A stretch of 30,162 nt of DNA from Anaerolineae bacterium. Lineage in GTDB: Bacteria > Chloroflexota > Anaerolineae > 4572-78 > J111. Below are positions 1-6,676 of the stretch, in pieces (position 1 is the first letter of the stretch; every line of letters starts with the position of its first letter). Location of the stretch: the NCBI GenBank assembly GCA_023382535.1, contig JAHDWA010000093.1, forward strand, positions 1 to 30,162. The letters are read 5' to 3'. The translations under genes and the position numbers were made by a program. The notes beneath the pieces are model-generated. The model searched no databases. It was given only the letters and a program-made list of their open reading frames with translations, and was not told the DNA's origin.

Positions 1-87
1 CAGCAGCGTTTCGGGCCGGATGGAGCCTTCCAGGTGGACGTGCAGTTCCACCTTGGGCATAGCTTGGATGAAAGTTGCCAGGCTCAT
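1..87 (-). CDS. Adenosine deaminase-like protein, N-terminus (partial)
   Basis: The minus strand from the ATG at 85-87 to the window edge reads 29 codons without a stop. Residues 11-25 are PKVELHVHLEGSIRP, the N-terminal signature of the adenosine/AMP/aminodeoxyfutalosine deaminase family; its HxH pair ligates the catalytic zinc in the amidohydrolase barrel. A Shine-Dalgarno AAAGGA lies 8-9 bases before the ATG. A second ATG at residue 10 is possible but has no comparable ribosome site. The gene follows the KamA-like gene on the same strand after 43 bases, so the two are probably co-transcribed. Only the first zinc-ligand motif is visible, so adenosine deaminase cannot be separated from aminodeoxyfutalosine deaminase or adenine deaminase. 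Confidence 0.85.
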   Translation of the reverse strand, partial: MSLATFIQAMPKVELHVHLEGSIRPETLL

Positions 88-130
88 TTCTGTCAATCCT
101 TTCGATGAAAAGGTACTGAATAATAAGTAG

Positions 131-1102
131 TTATCCGCGGGTGCGGACCTTATTGTTCTGCTGGTCAACGGTAATAAGATGTGGAATACAAAACCCTGAA
201 GTGTTGTTTTCCAGTTTTCTGAGCAGCTCCCTGGCTTCCTCCCCTGTGACCGCAAAGTGCCGGATACCGGGTCCCAGGATACCCCAGATAGCATAATAAG
301 GTACTGTCCGGTGGCTGGCAAGTTTTTCATACAATGCTCTGAGGGTTTCGACATCGTCATTGATGCCCTTAAGCAGCGGCCCCTGCTGCAATAAGACAAT
401 ACCCGCATCAGAAAGGCGATCAAGGACCTGGCAGGCTTCAGGCGTAAGTTCTCGCGGGTGGATAAATGAGACGAGCAGATATAAAGGCTTATATTTTTTT
501 AAGGTCGCGATGAGCGCATCATCAAAGAGCTGCGGCAGGTAAATCGGGGCGTGGGTGGTAACGCGGATAATTTGGACGTGCTCAATTTTACGCACCTCGG
601 CCAGGGCATATTCAAGCTCAGCCATGTCCACGCTCAGAGGGTCGCCGCCGGAGAAAATGACATCCCGAATGGACGGGTCCTGGCGAATATAATCCAAGGC
701 TCGCTCAAGCTGTTTTTTTCGCAGACTTTTGATGACCTTTTCCGACCGGAAACAAAAGCGGCAGTGAGCAAGACAACCCGTGGTGTACATCAGCAGAACC
801 TTGCCGGGGTAGCGGTGGATAATCCCCTCAGTGGGCTGATAAGCAGCTTCGTCTCTATGAAAATCTAGTTCCTGATCGTCGGGATACTCCATCAGCTCAG
901 CCACGGACGGGATGACCAGCCGTCTCAGCGGGTCTTGCGGATCGTCGGGGCGTAACAGCCTGGCATAATGGGCGGTAATCTTCATGGGCATGACCGGGCG
1001 GCAGCGGCGAATTCCTTCTTTCTCGCTGTCCGTCAAGGTGATGTAGCGGCTCAACTCCTGTTCGGTGGTGATGTAGGCATTCTTGAGGGGATCGCCTTTC
1101 AT
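131..1102 (-). CDS. KamA/EpmB-type radical SAM aminomutase-like protein
   Basis: This 323-residue protein is a member of the lysine 2,3-aminomutase (KamA) radical SAM family, which uses a [4Fe-4S] cluster, SAM and PLP to move an amino group between adjacent carbons. The cluster motif C110-LAH-C114-RF-C117 is followed by SGGDPL at 151-156. Other KamA-family landmarks are KGIND (245-249), YYAIWG (269-274), IRHF (280-283) and TSGF (301-304). It is close in length to EpmB and much shorter than classical KamA (about 416 residues). The aspartate expected in the YYIYQCDL-type block is replaced by Ile275, and the glycine-rich PLP-lysine loop reads DQQNNK (313-318). The substrate is therefore uncertain. 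The ATG has an excellent GGAGGAG site just upstream. It precedes the deaminase gene. Confidence 0.88.
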   Translation of the reverse strand: MKGDPLKNAYITTEQELSRYITLTDSEKEGIRRCRPVMPMKITAHYARLLRPDDPQDPLRRLVIPSVAELMEYPDDQELDFHRDEAAYQPTEGIIHRYPGKVLLMYTTGCLAHCRFCFRSEKVIKSLRKKQLERALDYIRQDPSIRDVIFSGGDPLSVDMAELEYALAEVRKIEHVQIIRVTTHAPIYLPQLFDDALIATLKKYKPLYLLVSFIHPRELTPEACQVLDRLSDAGIVLLQQGPLLKGINDDVETLRALYEKLASHRTVPYYAIWGILGPGIRHFAVTGEEARELLRKLENNTSGFCIPHLITVDQQNNKVRTRG

Positions 1103-1328
1103 AATTCTCCTCCGGCAAAGGATTTATAGGGAGTATAATTCAAATAACAGGAGGAAAACAGTGATAAACGTCCCCACCTCTCAATGACTTCTGTCATCAC
1201 CAGGGGTCCCCTGCTCCCGGTGGGTTTCCTGAAATACTATTCATTTACCCCCAATTTTTGGGGTTTTCAAAGGCCAGATAGTAAGGTATAAGTTTAGCAT
1301 TGTTAAAAGGTCGCGGCTGGCAACTTTA

Positions 1329-1359
1329 GACCGCAGAGGTCTTAAAGACCTCTGCGGTC
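1329..1359. repeat. Perfect 15-bp palindromic repeat (family A, copy 1)
   Basis: Two perfect 15-base arms (1329-1343 and 1345-1359) surround one base. The inner part is AGGTCTT/AAGACCT and the outer part GACC/GGTC. The same frame recurs at 2627-2659 with a different but still self-complementary 4-base block. The rest of 1103-1372 holds no gene; it contains a short CCCCAA-ttt-TTGGGG stem followed by four T (1249-1267). Confidence 0.8.
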
Positions 1360-1372
1360 TTGTGACTTAAAT

Positions 1373-1401
1373 TTGACTCAATAGGACATTTGTTCTATCA
1401 T
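1373..1401 (+). promoter_or_regulatory. Sigma70-type promoter with dyad in the spacer
   Basis: TTGACT (1373-1378) and TATCAT (1396-1401) are separated by 17 bases, about 80 bases upstream of the VOC gene. The spacer and -10 box contain a near-perfect inverted repeat, ATAGGACA-TT-TGTTCTAT (1381-1398, one mismatch), placed where a bound repressor would block polymerase. The promoter is read from sequence; operator function is inferred. Confidence 0.6.
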
Positions 1402-1481
1402 AACGCCATCCTGCCACCGCTCCTCCCCCGGCAGGATTTTTCTCCAAGTCAACGTTCTTTTATAAAACAGGAGGCAATCCA

Positions 1482-2258
1482 ATGACTGAGATGACGGCTT
1501 ATACCCCCGGCACGTTTTGCTGGGCTGATCTGAGCACGACGGACGCGGCGGCGGCCAAGCAGTTCTACACCAAGTTATTTGGCTGGACGGCGGTTGATAT
1601 GCCGGTTGGGCCGGATATGACCTACACCATGCTTCAGGTCGAAGGGAAGGACGTGGCCGCCTTGTACCAACAAGGCCCCGAGGAACAGGGCATGCCGCCC
1701 CACTGGAACTCTTATGTTTCGGCCAGCAGCGCCGAAGACATCACGGCCAGGACTAAAGCATTGGGGGGCACGGTCCTGCTTGAGGCGATGGATGTAATGG
1801 ACCTGGGGCGCATGGCGATGGTGCAAGACCCAACGGGCGCGGTGCTGGGCCTATGGCAGCCCAAGAGTTATATCGGGGCAAAATTGGTCGGCCAGACAGG
1901 CGCACTCTGCTGGAACGAGGTCGCCACCCGCGATGCCCAAAAGGCCGGCGAGTTTTACACCCAACTATTTGGCTGGACAAGCAAGACGGAGGACATGGGT
2001 GGAACCCCCTACACCGTCTTCTTCAAGGGAGACCAGATGGCCGGGGGCATGATTCAAATGAGCGCCGAATGGGGCGACATCCCCCCGCACTGGATGGTCT
2101 ACTTTGCCGTAGATGACTGCGATGCCAGCGTCAAAAAAACCCAATCATTGGGCGGGCAGGTCCTGGTGCCGCCGCGGGATATTCCGGGAACCGGCCGCTT
2201 TGCCGTACTGCAAGATCCCCAGGGAGCCGTGTTCTCCATTATTAAGATGAGTAGTTAA
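1482..2258 (+). CDS. Tandem VOC (glyoxalase/bleomycin-resistance fold) protein
   Basis: The 258-residue protein contains two vicinal-oxygen-chelate domains, about residues 10-125 and 133-258. Each begins with the same pattern: TFCWADLSTTDAAAAKQFY and ALCWNEVATRDAQKAGEFY, both followed by LFGW. Each ends with a QDPxGAVxxxx strand. This layout matches small Chloroflexota and actinobacterial VOC proteins (CFP30B-like) and folds as a pseudo-dimer around a metal or ligand site; the substrate is not deducible. The ATG has an ideal AGGAGG seven bases upstream. It is probably monocistronic, with its own promoter at 1373-1401, and is followed by a repeat-rich gap. Confidence 0.9.
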   Translation: MTEMTAYTPGTFCWADLSTTDAAAAKQFYTKLFGWTAVDMPVGPDMTYTMLQVEGKDVAALYQQGPEEQGMPPHWNSYVSASSAEDITARTKALGGTVLLEAMDVMDLGRMAMVQDPTGAVLGLWQPKSYIGAKLVGQTGALCWNEVATRDAQKAGEFYTQLFGWTSKTEDMGGTPYTVFFKGDQMAGGMIQMSAEWGDIPPHWMVYFAVDDCDASVKKTQSLGGQVLVPPRDIPGTGRFAVLQDPQGAVFSIIKMSS

Positions 2259-2329
2259 CCTGCCAAGAAACTTCTTATTTCTTAGAGAGCGATCGGAAAC
2301 CCGCAGCGGCAACCTTGCCACCGGCGCTC

Positions 2330-2405
2330 GTCCGGCGATAAAGTCGCCGGACTATCTAACAGCGCTCGATTAATCGGGCTAAAGCCGGGTTGACCCGGCG
2401 CTGTT
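2330..2405. repeat. Cluster of GC-rich hairpins
   Basis: The first hairpin pairs 2330-2338 with 2344-2352 (nine pairs, loop TAAAG). The second pairs 2358-2365 with 2398-2405, alternating with an inner GCCGGG-ttga-CCCGGC (2384-2399). A third short stem, GGCAT-tc-ATGCC, lies near 2416-2427. No coding potential is apparent. It forms the first part of the 2259-2795 gene-free stretch. Confidence 0.6.
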
Positions 2406-2480
2406 CCATAGCCCTGGCATTCATGCCGGGGCGGGCCAGGCCAATGAAGTAATTTCCGAACGCTTTCTTCTTACTGTATC

Positions 2481-2619
2481 AGGACTTTCGCTTGGGTGTC
2501 GTTTTGAGCGACCGTAGGGAGCGAAAAATCCCTAAAACGTCCGCTTGCAATCGAGCGCCTGAAGGATTCTTCACTCCGCTACGCTCCGTTCACGCGAAGC
2601 AGTGACGAGCGAAAGTCCT
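2481..2619. repeat. MITE-like element with 12-bp terminal inverted repeats
   Basis: AGGACTTTCGCT (2481-2492) recurs as its reverse complement at 2608-2619 and bounds 139 bases rich in smaller palindromic words. No open frame of note lies inside on the plus strand. No target-site duplication is obvious. The inside resembles dispersed intergenic repeats of other environmental genomes, but that is an impression from memory. Confidence 0.55.
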
Positions 2620-2626
2620 TGTATGA

Positions 2627-2659
2627 AGACCCTAAAGGTCTTTGAGACCTTTAGGGTCT
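2627..2659. repeat. Perfect 15-bp palindromic repeat (family A, copy 2)
   Basis: Arms 2627-2641 and 2645-2659 pair perfectly around TTG. It shares GACC....AGGTCT / AGACCT....GGTC with the copy at 1329-1359, while the intervening CTAA/TTAG replaces GCAG/CTGC. It sits between the MITE-like element and the glnE promoter and lacks a T-run, so it is not a typical intrinsic terminator. Confidence 0.8.
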
Positions 2660-2716
2660 GGATAGCTGAGTTCAACTCACGCCCAAATGACACTGCGTTG
2701 CCCACCCAAGCCACGC

Positions 2717-2746
2717 TTGGACTCCCGCCTCTCTTTCGGTTATAAT
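2717..2746 (+). promoter_or_regulatory. Probable glnE promoter
   Basis: TTGGAC (2717-2722) and a consensus TATAAT (2741-2746) are separated by 18 bases. Transcription would start near 2753, only a few bases before the first in-frame ATG (2757). This is why the ATG at 2796 is preferred as the glnE start. Confidence 0.6.
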
Positions 2747-2795
2747 ACCAGCCGCAATGATGAGAAGCACTGTCCCACGGGCTGGCGAGCAGGTC

Positions 2796-5700
2796 ATGAC
2801 CGAGATGAGTCAGGCAGACGTTTCCCCCTGGTTGACCTCGGTCACGTTTGCCGATCCCCTTGCCGCCCAGCGCACCCTCCAACGACTGTTCCAGCAGCCA
2901 GACTTTGCGGCCTGTTGGCCCTCCCTGCTGCCTGCCCTGGACAGCGCCGCCAGCCCCGACCGCGCCCTGGTCAATTTTGAGCGTTTTATCGGCAACAGCG
3001 CCGACCCGGTGGCGCTGCTGCGGCAGTTGGCCCGGCACCCGCGCACCCTGGAAATTCTGACCACTCTTTTTGCCGGCAGCCAATTCCTGACCGAAATATT
3101 GCTGCGCCATCCCGAATATTTTGACCAGCTTAAACATTACAAACACCTGACCCGGCCCAAAAGCGCCGCCCACCTGCTGGCAGAAGCTCAAGCCGTGATG
3201 GATGAGACGAAGCGGGGAGGAAGCGAGGCGGCGAGGCTTTCTTCGCCGCCTCACCTCTCCACCCCTTCGTCTCTTCTCGACGCGCTGCGCCGCTTCCAGC
3301 GCCGGGAACTGCTGCGCATCGGCGCGAGCGATCTGCTGGGCCTGGCCGACCTGCCAACGGTGACCGAGCAGCTCAGCTACCTGGCCGACAGCCTGGTACA
3401 AGCCTGCCTGGCTATTGCCGGCCGGCAACCCGGGTTGGCCCCGGATAATTTTGTAGTCATCGCGATGGGCAAGCTCGGCGGGGAGGAACTCAACTACAGC
3501 TCCGACATTGACCTGCTCTTCCTGGTCACCGCCGATGCTCCGGCCTACCGTTCCCTGGGCCAGGGGTTGATTGACCTGCTGGTGCGGGTCACCGGCGAGG
3601 GCTTTCTGTACCGGGTAGATATGCGGCTGCGGCCCTGGGGCCGGGATGGCTCACTGGTTTCTACGGTGGAGGGGCACCTGGCCTACTTGACCAAACATGC
3701 CGGCCTGTGGGAAAAACAGGCGCTGCTCAAAGCGCGGGTCATTGCCGGCAGCCAGGCTCTGGGCCGGGAGTTTCTGCACCGGGCGCAGCCGCTCATCTTT
3801 GATTCAAACGGGGCGGTGGCCCGGACCGAAGTGCACGCCTTGAAGCAGCGGATTGAAGCCAGGCTGCGCCAGCGCGGCCAGGAATGGGGCGAGGTCAAGC
3901 TGGGCCAGGGGTCCATCCGGGATATTGAATTTGTGGTCCAATATTTACAGCTTGAACATGGCGGCCGGCAGCCTGAACTGCGCAGCCATAACACCCTCGA
4001 CGCCCTGGCCCGGCTGGCAGCCAACCGTCTGCTCTCTGCCGACGAATACCGCGCCCTGGCCGATGGTTACGTTTTCCTGCGCACGGTTGAACATCACCTG
4101 CAACTGATGCACTACCAGCAAACCCACCTCCTGCCCGGCGACGCCGGGGCGCTTGGACACCTGGCCCGCCGCCTGGGTTTTCAATGGCCGGAGGCCGGGA
4201 GCAAATTCATGGCTCGCTACCAGCAGCACAGCGCCGTTATTCGAGCCGTTTACCAGCAGCATTTTGAGGAGGAGCGAAGGTCAACGATGACTGATCCCAA
4301 TTCAGCCCAAACCATACCCGACGTAGTGCCGCACCTGGTGCGCATGCATCCCTCTTACGCCGCCACTTTTAGCGATGAGGACATTCAGCGCCACACCCGC
4401 CTGATCGAACAGTTGGATGAGCAGAACCAGGTCAGGGTCGAAGCCACGCCGCTCGATGGGCAGCACTGGCGGGTCACGATTGTCGGCTATGATTATCTGG
4501 GCGAATTGAGCCTGATTTGCGGCCTGCTGTTTGTCCACGGCATTGACATTGTAGACGGGCGGGTCTTTACCTACGATCCGCCCAGCGGCCCGGCTCCCGC
4601 TCTGGCTCCCCGGAAACGGCGGCGTTCTTCAGCCCCGTCGCGCTATGTTTCGCCGCCCCTTAACCAGGGTGACACCCTTAAAAAAATTGTGGACGAATTT
4701 ACGGTGCGGGCCGTCCCCTCCTCAGCCGAGTTCTGGTCGAGCTATGCCCAGGAGTTAGAGATGTTGGTGCGGCAACTGGCCGCCGGCAAACAACGCGAAG
4801 CGCAGGGCGAGCTGGCCCGGCGCGTGGGTGATGCGCTGCGTGAAAGCACGGCGGCTCCACAAAGACTCTACCCGATTGATATCGAGCTTGATAACGAGAG
4901 TTCGGCCCACCACACCGTCCTGCGGATAGATGCCCCGGATACGGTCGGCTTTTTGTATGGGCTGACCAACGCCCTGGCGCTCAACCGGATCAATATCAGC
5001 CGCATGATGGTTGACACCGTCGGCCAGCGGGTCCGGGATACGCTCTATGTCAGCGATGCTCACAGCAAAAAAATCACCTCGCCCCAGAAACAGCGTGAAC
5101 TGCGGGTCGCCACGGTACTGACCAAACACTTTACCCATCTGCTGCCCCGCTCGCCCAACCCGGAATTGGCCCTGCTGCACTTTCGAGAATTTTTGGGGCA
5201 GCTCTTTATGCGGCCCGACTGGCCCGACGAATTGGCGTCGCTGGAACGCCCGGAAGTGCTGGATACTCTGGCCCGGCTGCTGGGAGTGAGTGATTTCCTG
5301 TGGAACGATTTTCTGCGCATGCAGCACGCCAACCTGTTCCCGGTGGTCCGCGATGTTGGGGCGCTGGCAGCGGCCAAATCCAAACAGCAGTTACAGGCCG
5401 AACTGGATGCCGCCCTGGAGACAGCCGCCGACGGCGAGGCTCGCCGTGCTGTGCTGAATGCTTTCAAAGACCGGGAGATGTTCCGCATTGACATGCGCCA
5501 GATCCAGGGGCACATTGCCAAGTTTGGGCAGTTCTCGCAAGAGCTGACCGACCTGGCCGAGGTAGTGGTCGAAGCGGCCTGCCGCATCTGTGAGACGGAG
5601 CTGCGGGCGCAGTTTGGAGTCCCTTACCTGGAAAACGGGCAGCCCTCGGTTTTGAGCGTCTGCGCCCTGGGCAAAGCCGGCGGGCGCGAGTTGGGCTTCG

Positions 5701-6497
5701 CTTCGGATATCGAGCTGATGTTTATCTACAGCGGCAACGGCCAGAGCAGCGGTCCGCGGGTGATTACCAGCGCCGAGTTTTACGATAAGCTGGTCCAGGA
5801 GGTCAACCAGGCTATTCGAGCCAGGCAGGAGGGGGTTTTTGAGGTTGACCTGCGCCTGCGGCCTTACGGTAAAGCCGGCAGCATGGCCGTGTCGCTGGAC
5901 GCCTTCCGGCGTTACTTTGGACCTGACGGCGATGCCTGGCCGTATGAACGGCAGGCCCTGGTCAAACTGCGGCCCATTGGCGGCAGCGCCGACCTGGGCG
6001 GCCAGGTGGTGCGTTTGCGGGATGAACTGATCTACAGCGGCGCGCCCTTTGATGCAGCGGCGATGCGGGCCATGCGCGAGCGCCAGGTCAGACATTTAGT
6101 CACTGCCGGGACAATCAACGCCAAGTTCAGCCCCGGCGCGCTGGTAGACGTGGAGTATTTGGTGCAGGGCCTGCAAATTACCCATGGCCCGGCCAATCCC
6201 GGCCTGCGCCTGGTCAATACCCGTGAAGCTATGCGGGCTTTGGCCGCCGCCGGCATCATCCCAAACGACGATTACCACCACTTACGTGAGGCTCACATTT
6301 TTTTGCGCCGCCTGATTAACGCGCTGCGCATGGTGCGCGGCAATGCCAAAGACTTGACCGTGCCCCCGGCCGATAGCGAGGAATTCGCTTTCCTGGCCCG
6401 CCGCCTGGATTACGGCCGCCAAACGGCCCAACTGCGCGACGACCTGAGCCGTCACCTGGCCTGCGTGCAGGAACTCAGCAGCCGGCTGTTAGGGTAA
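2796..6497 (+). CDS. glnE: GlnE-type glutamine synthetase adenylyltransferase with inserted GlnD-type ACT pair
   Basis: The open frame runs from an ATG at 2757 (1,246 residues; numbering used here); the ATG at 2796 (residue 14) is preferred because the promoter leaves almost no leader for the first. Residues 40-505 are a GlnE half: nucleotidyltransferase motif GKLGGEELNYSSDIDLLF (238-255, D250/D252), DMRLRPWGRDG (288-298) and a GlnD-UR-UTase-like helical block starting at GSIRDIEF (385-392). Residues about 570-606 (WRVTIVGYDYLGELSLICGL) and 718-790 are two ACT domains resembling the GlnD C-terminus. Residues about 800-1246 are the second GlnE half, with GKAGGRELGFASDIELMF (972-989, D984/E986) and DLRLRPYGKAG (1031-1041). 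GlnE adenylylates and deadenylylates glutamine synthetase, normally under PII control. E. coli GlnE is about 946 residues and has no ACT domain. A palindromic in-frame insert lies at residues 150-172. Confidence 0.92.
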   Translation: MTEMSQADVSPWLTSVTFADPLAAQRTLQRLFQQPDFAACWPSLLPALDSAASPDRALVNFERFIGNSADPVALLRQLARHPRTLEILTTLFAGSQFLTEILLRHPEYFDQLKHYKHLTRPKSAAHLLAEAQAVMDETKRGGSEAARLSSPPHLSTPSSLLDALRRFQRRELLRIGASDLLGLADLPTVTEQLSYLADSLVQACLAIAGRQPGLAPDNFVVIAMGKLGGEELNYSSDIDLLFLVTADAPAYRSLGQGLIDLLVRVTGEGFLYRVDMRLRPWGRDGSLVSTVEGHLAYLTKHAGLWEKQALLKARVIAGSQALGREFLHRAQPLIFDSNGAVARTEVHALKQRIEARLRQRGQEWGEVKLGQGSIRDIEFVVQYLQLEHGGRQPELRSHNTLDALARLAANRLLSADEYRALADGYVFLRTVEHHLQLMHYQQTHLLPGDAGALGHLARRLGFQWPEAGSKFMARYQQHSAVIRAVYQQHFEEERRSTMTDPNSAQTIPDVVPHLVRMHPSYAATFSDEDIQRHTRLIEQLDEQNQVRVEATPLDGQHWRVTIVGYDYLGELSLICGLLFVHGIDIVDGRVFTYDPPSGPAPALAPRKRRRSSAPSRYVSPPLNQGDTLKKIVDEFTVRAVPSSAEFWSSYAQELEMLVRQLAAGKQREAQGELARRVGDALRESTAAPQRLYPIDIELDNESSAHHTVLRIDAPDTVGFLYGLTNALALNRINISRMMVDTVGQRVRDTLYVSDAHSKKITSPQKQRELRVATVLTKHFTHLLPRSPNPELALLHFREFLGQLFMRPDWPDELASLERPEVLDTLARLLGVSDFLWNDFLRMQHANLFPVVRDVGALAAAKSKQQLQAELDAALETAADGEARRAVLNAFKDREMFRIDMRQIQGHIAKFGQFSQELTDLAEVVVEAACRICETELRAQFGVPYLENGQPSVLSVCALGKAGGRELGFASDIELMFIYSGNGQSSGPRVITSAEFYDKLVQEVNQAIRARQEGVFEVDLRLRPYGKAGSMAVSLDAFRRYFGPDGDAWPYERQALVKLRPIGGSADLGGQVVRLRDELIYSGAPFDAAAMRAMRERQVRHLVTAGTINAKFSPGALVDVEYLVQGLQITHGPANPGLRLVNTREAMRALAAAGIIPNDDYHHLREAHIFLRRLINALRMVRGNAKDLTVPPADSEEFAFLARRLDYGRQTAQLRDDLSRHLACVQELSSRLLG
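3204..3273. repeat. Palindromic element inside the glnE reading frame
   Basis: GAGACGAA (3204-3211) pairs with TTCGTCTC (3266-3273), and GAGGCGGCGA (3225-3234) pairs perfectly with 3243-3252 around an eight-base loop, giving a roughly 70-base imperfect hairpin. It encodes a low-complexity stretch (residues about 150-172, rich in S, P, R and G) just before the conserved LDALRRFQRRELLRIGA segment. The reading frame is preserved through it. Confidence 0.7.
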
Positions 6498-6541
6498 TTA
6501 TTTTCGGGCGTCTATAACTCTTAACGACTTGGGGGGAACGT

Positions 6542-6673
6542 ATGGGAACTCCCCAGGTCCCATCTAGCTCCCTCAGTTCCGACGAGTTCCTTTTTTTCAC
6601 AGTTGATTACTTTATGCTATTATTGGTCTTCGTGGGAACGGTGCTTTTAATTTTTGGATGGAGAAGGAAGTAG
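6542..6673 (+). CDS. Putative 43-residue single-pass membrane peptide
   Basis: ATG at 6542 opens 43 codons ending in TAG (6671-6673), three bases before the GTG of the next gene. The sequence begins MGTPQVPSSSLSSDEF, continues with a hydrophobic segment of about 17 residues (MLLLVFVGTVLLIFGW) and ends in RRK, a normal positive-inside stop-transfer signal. A GGGGGGAA stretch lies seven bases before the ATG. The Shine-Dalgarno of the following gene overlaps its last codons, so coupling is possible. I recognise no family. It could be chance, but start, ribosome site, topology and spacing agree. Confidence 0.45.
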   Translation: MGTPQVPSSSLSSDEFLFFTVDYFMLLLVFVGTVLLIFGWRRK

Positions 6674-6676
6674 CTG

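Noticed and set aside
2571..3428. Minus-strand open frame across the repeats and the start of glnE
   Set aside because: It runs through palindromic repeats and antisense to conserved GlnE sequence; no motif or ribosome site.
5391..6095. Minus-strand open frame inside glnE
   Set aside because: Antisense to the second GlnE nucleotidyltransferase half; a codon-bias shadow.
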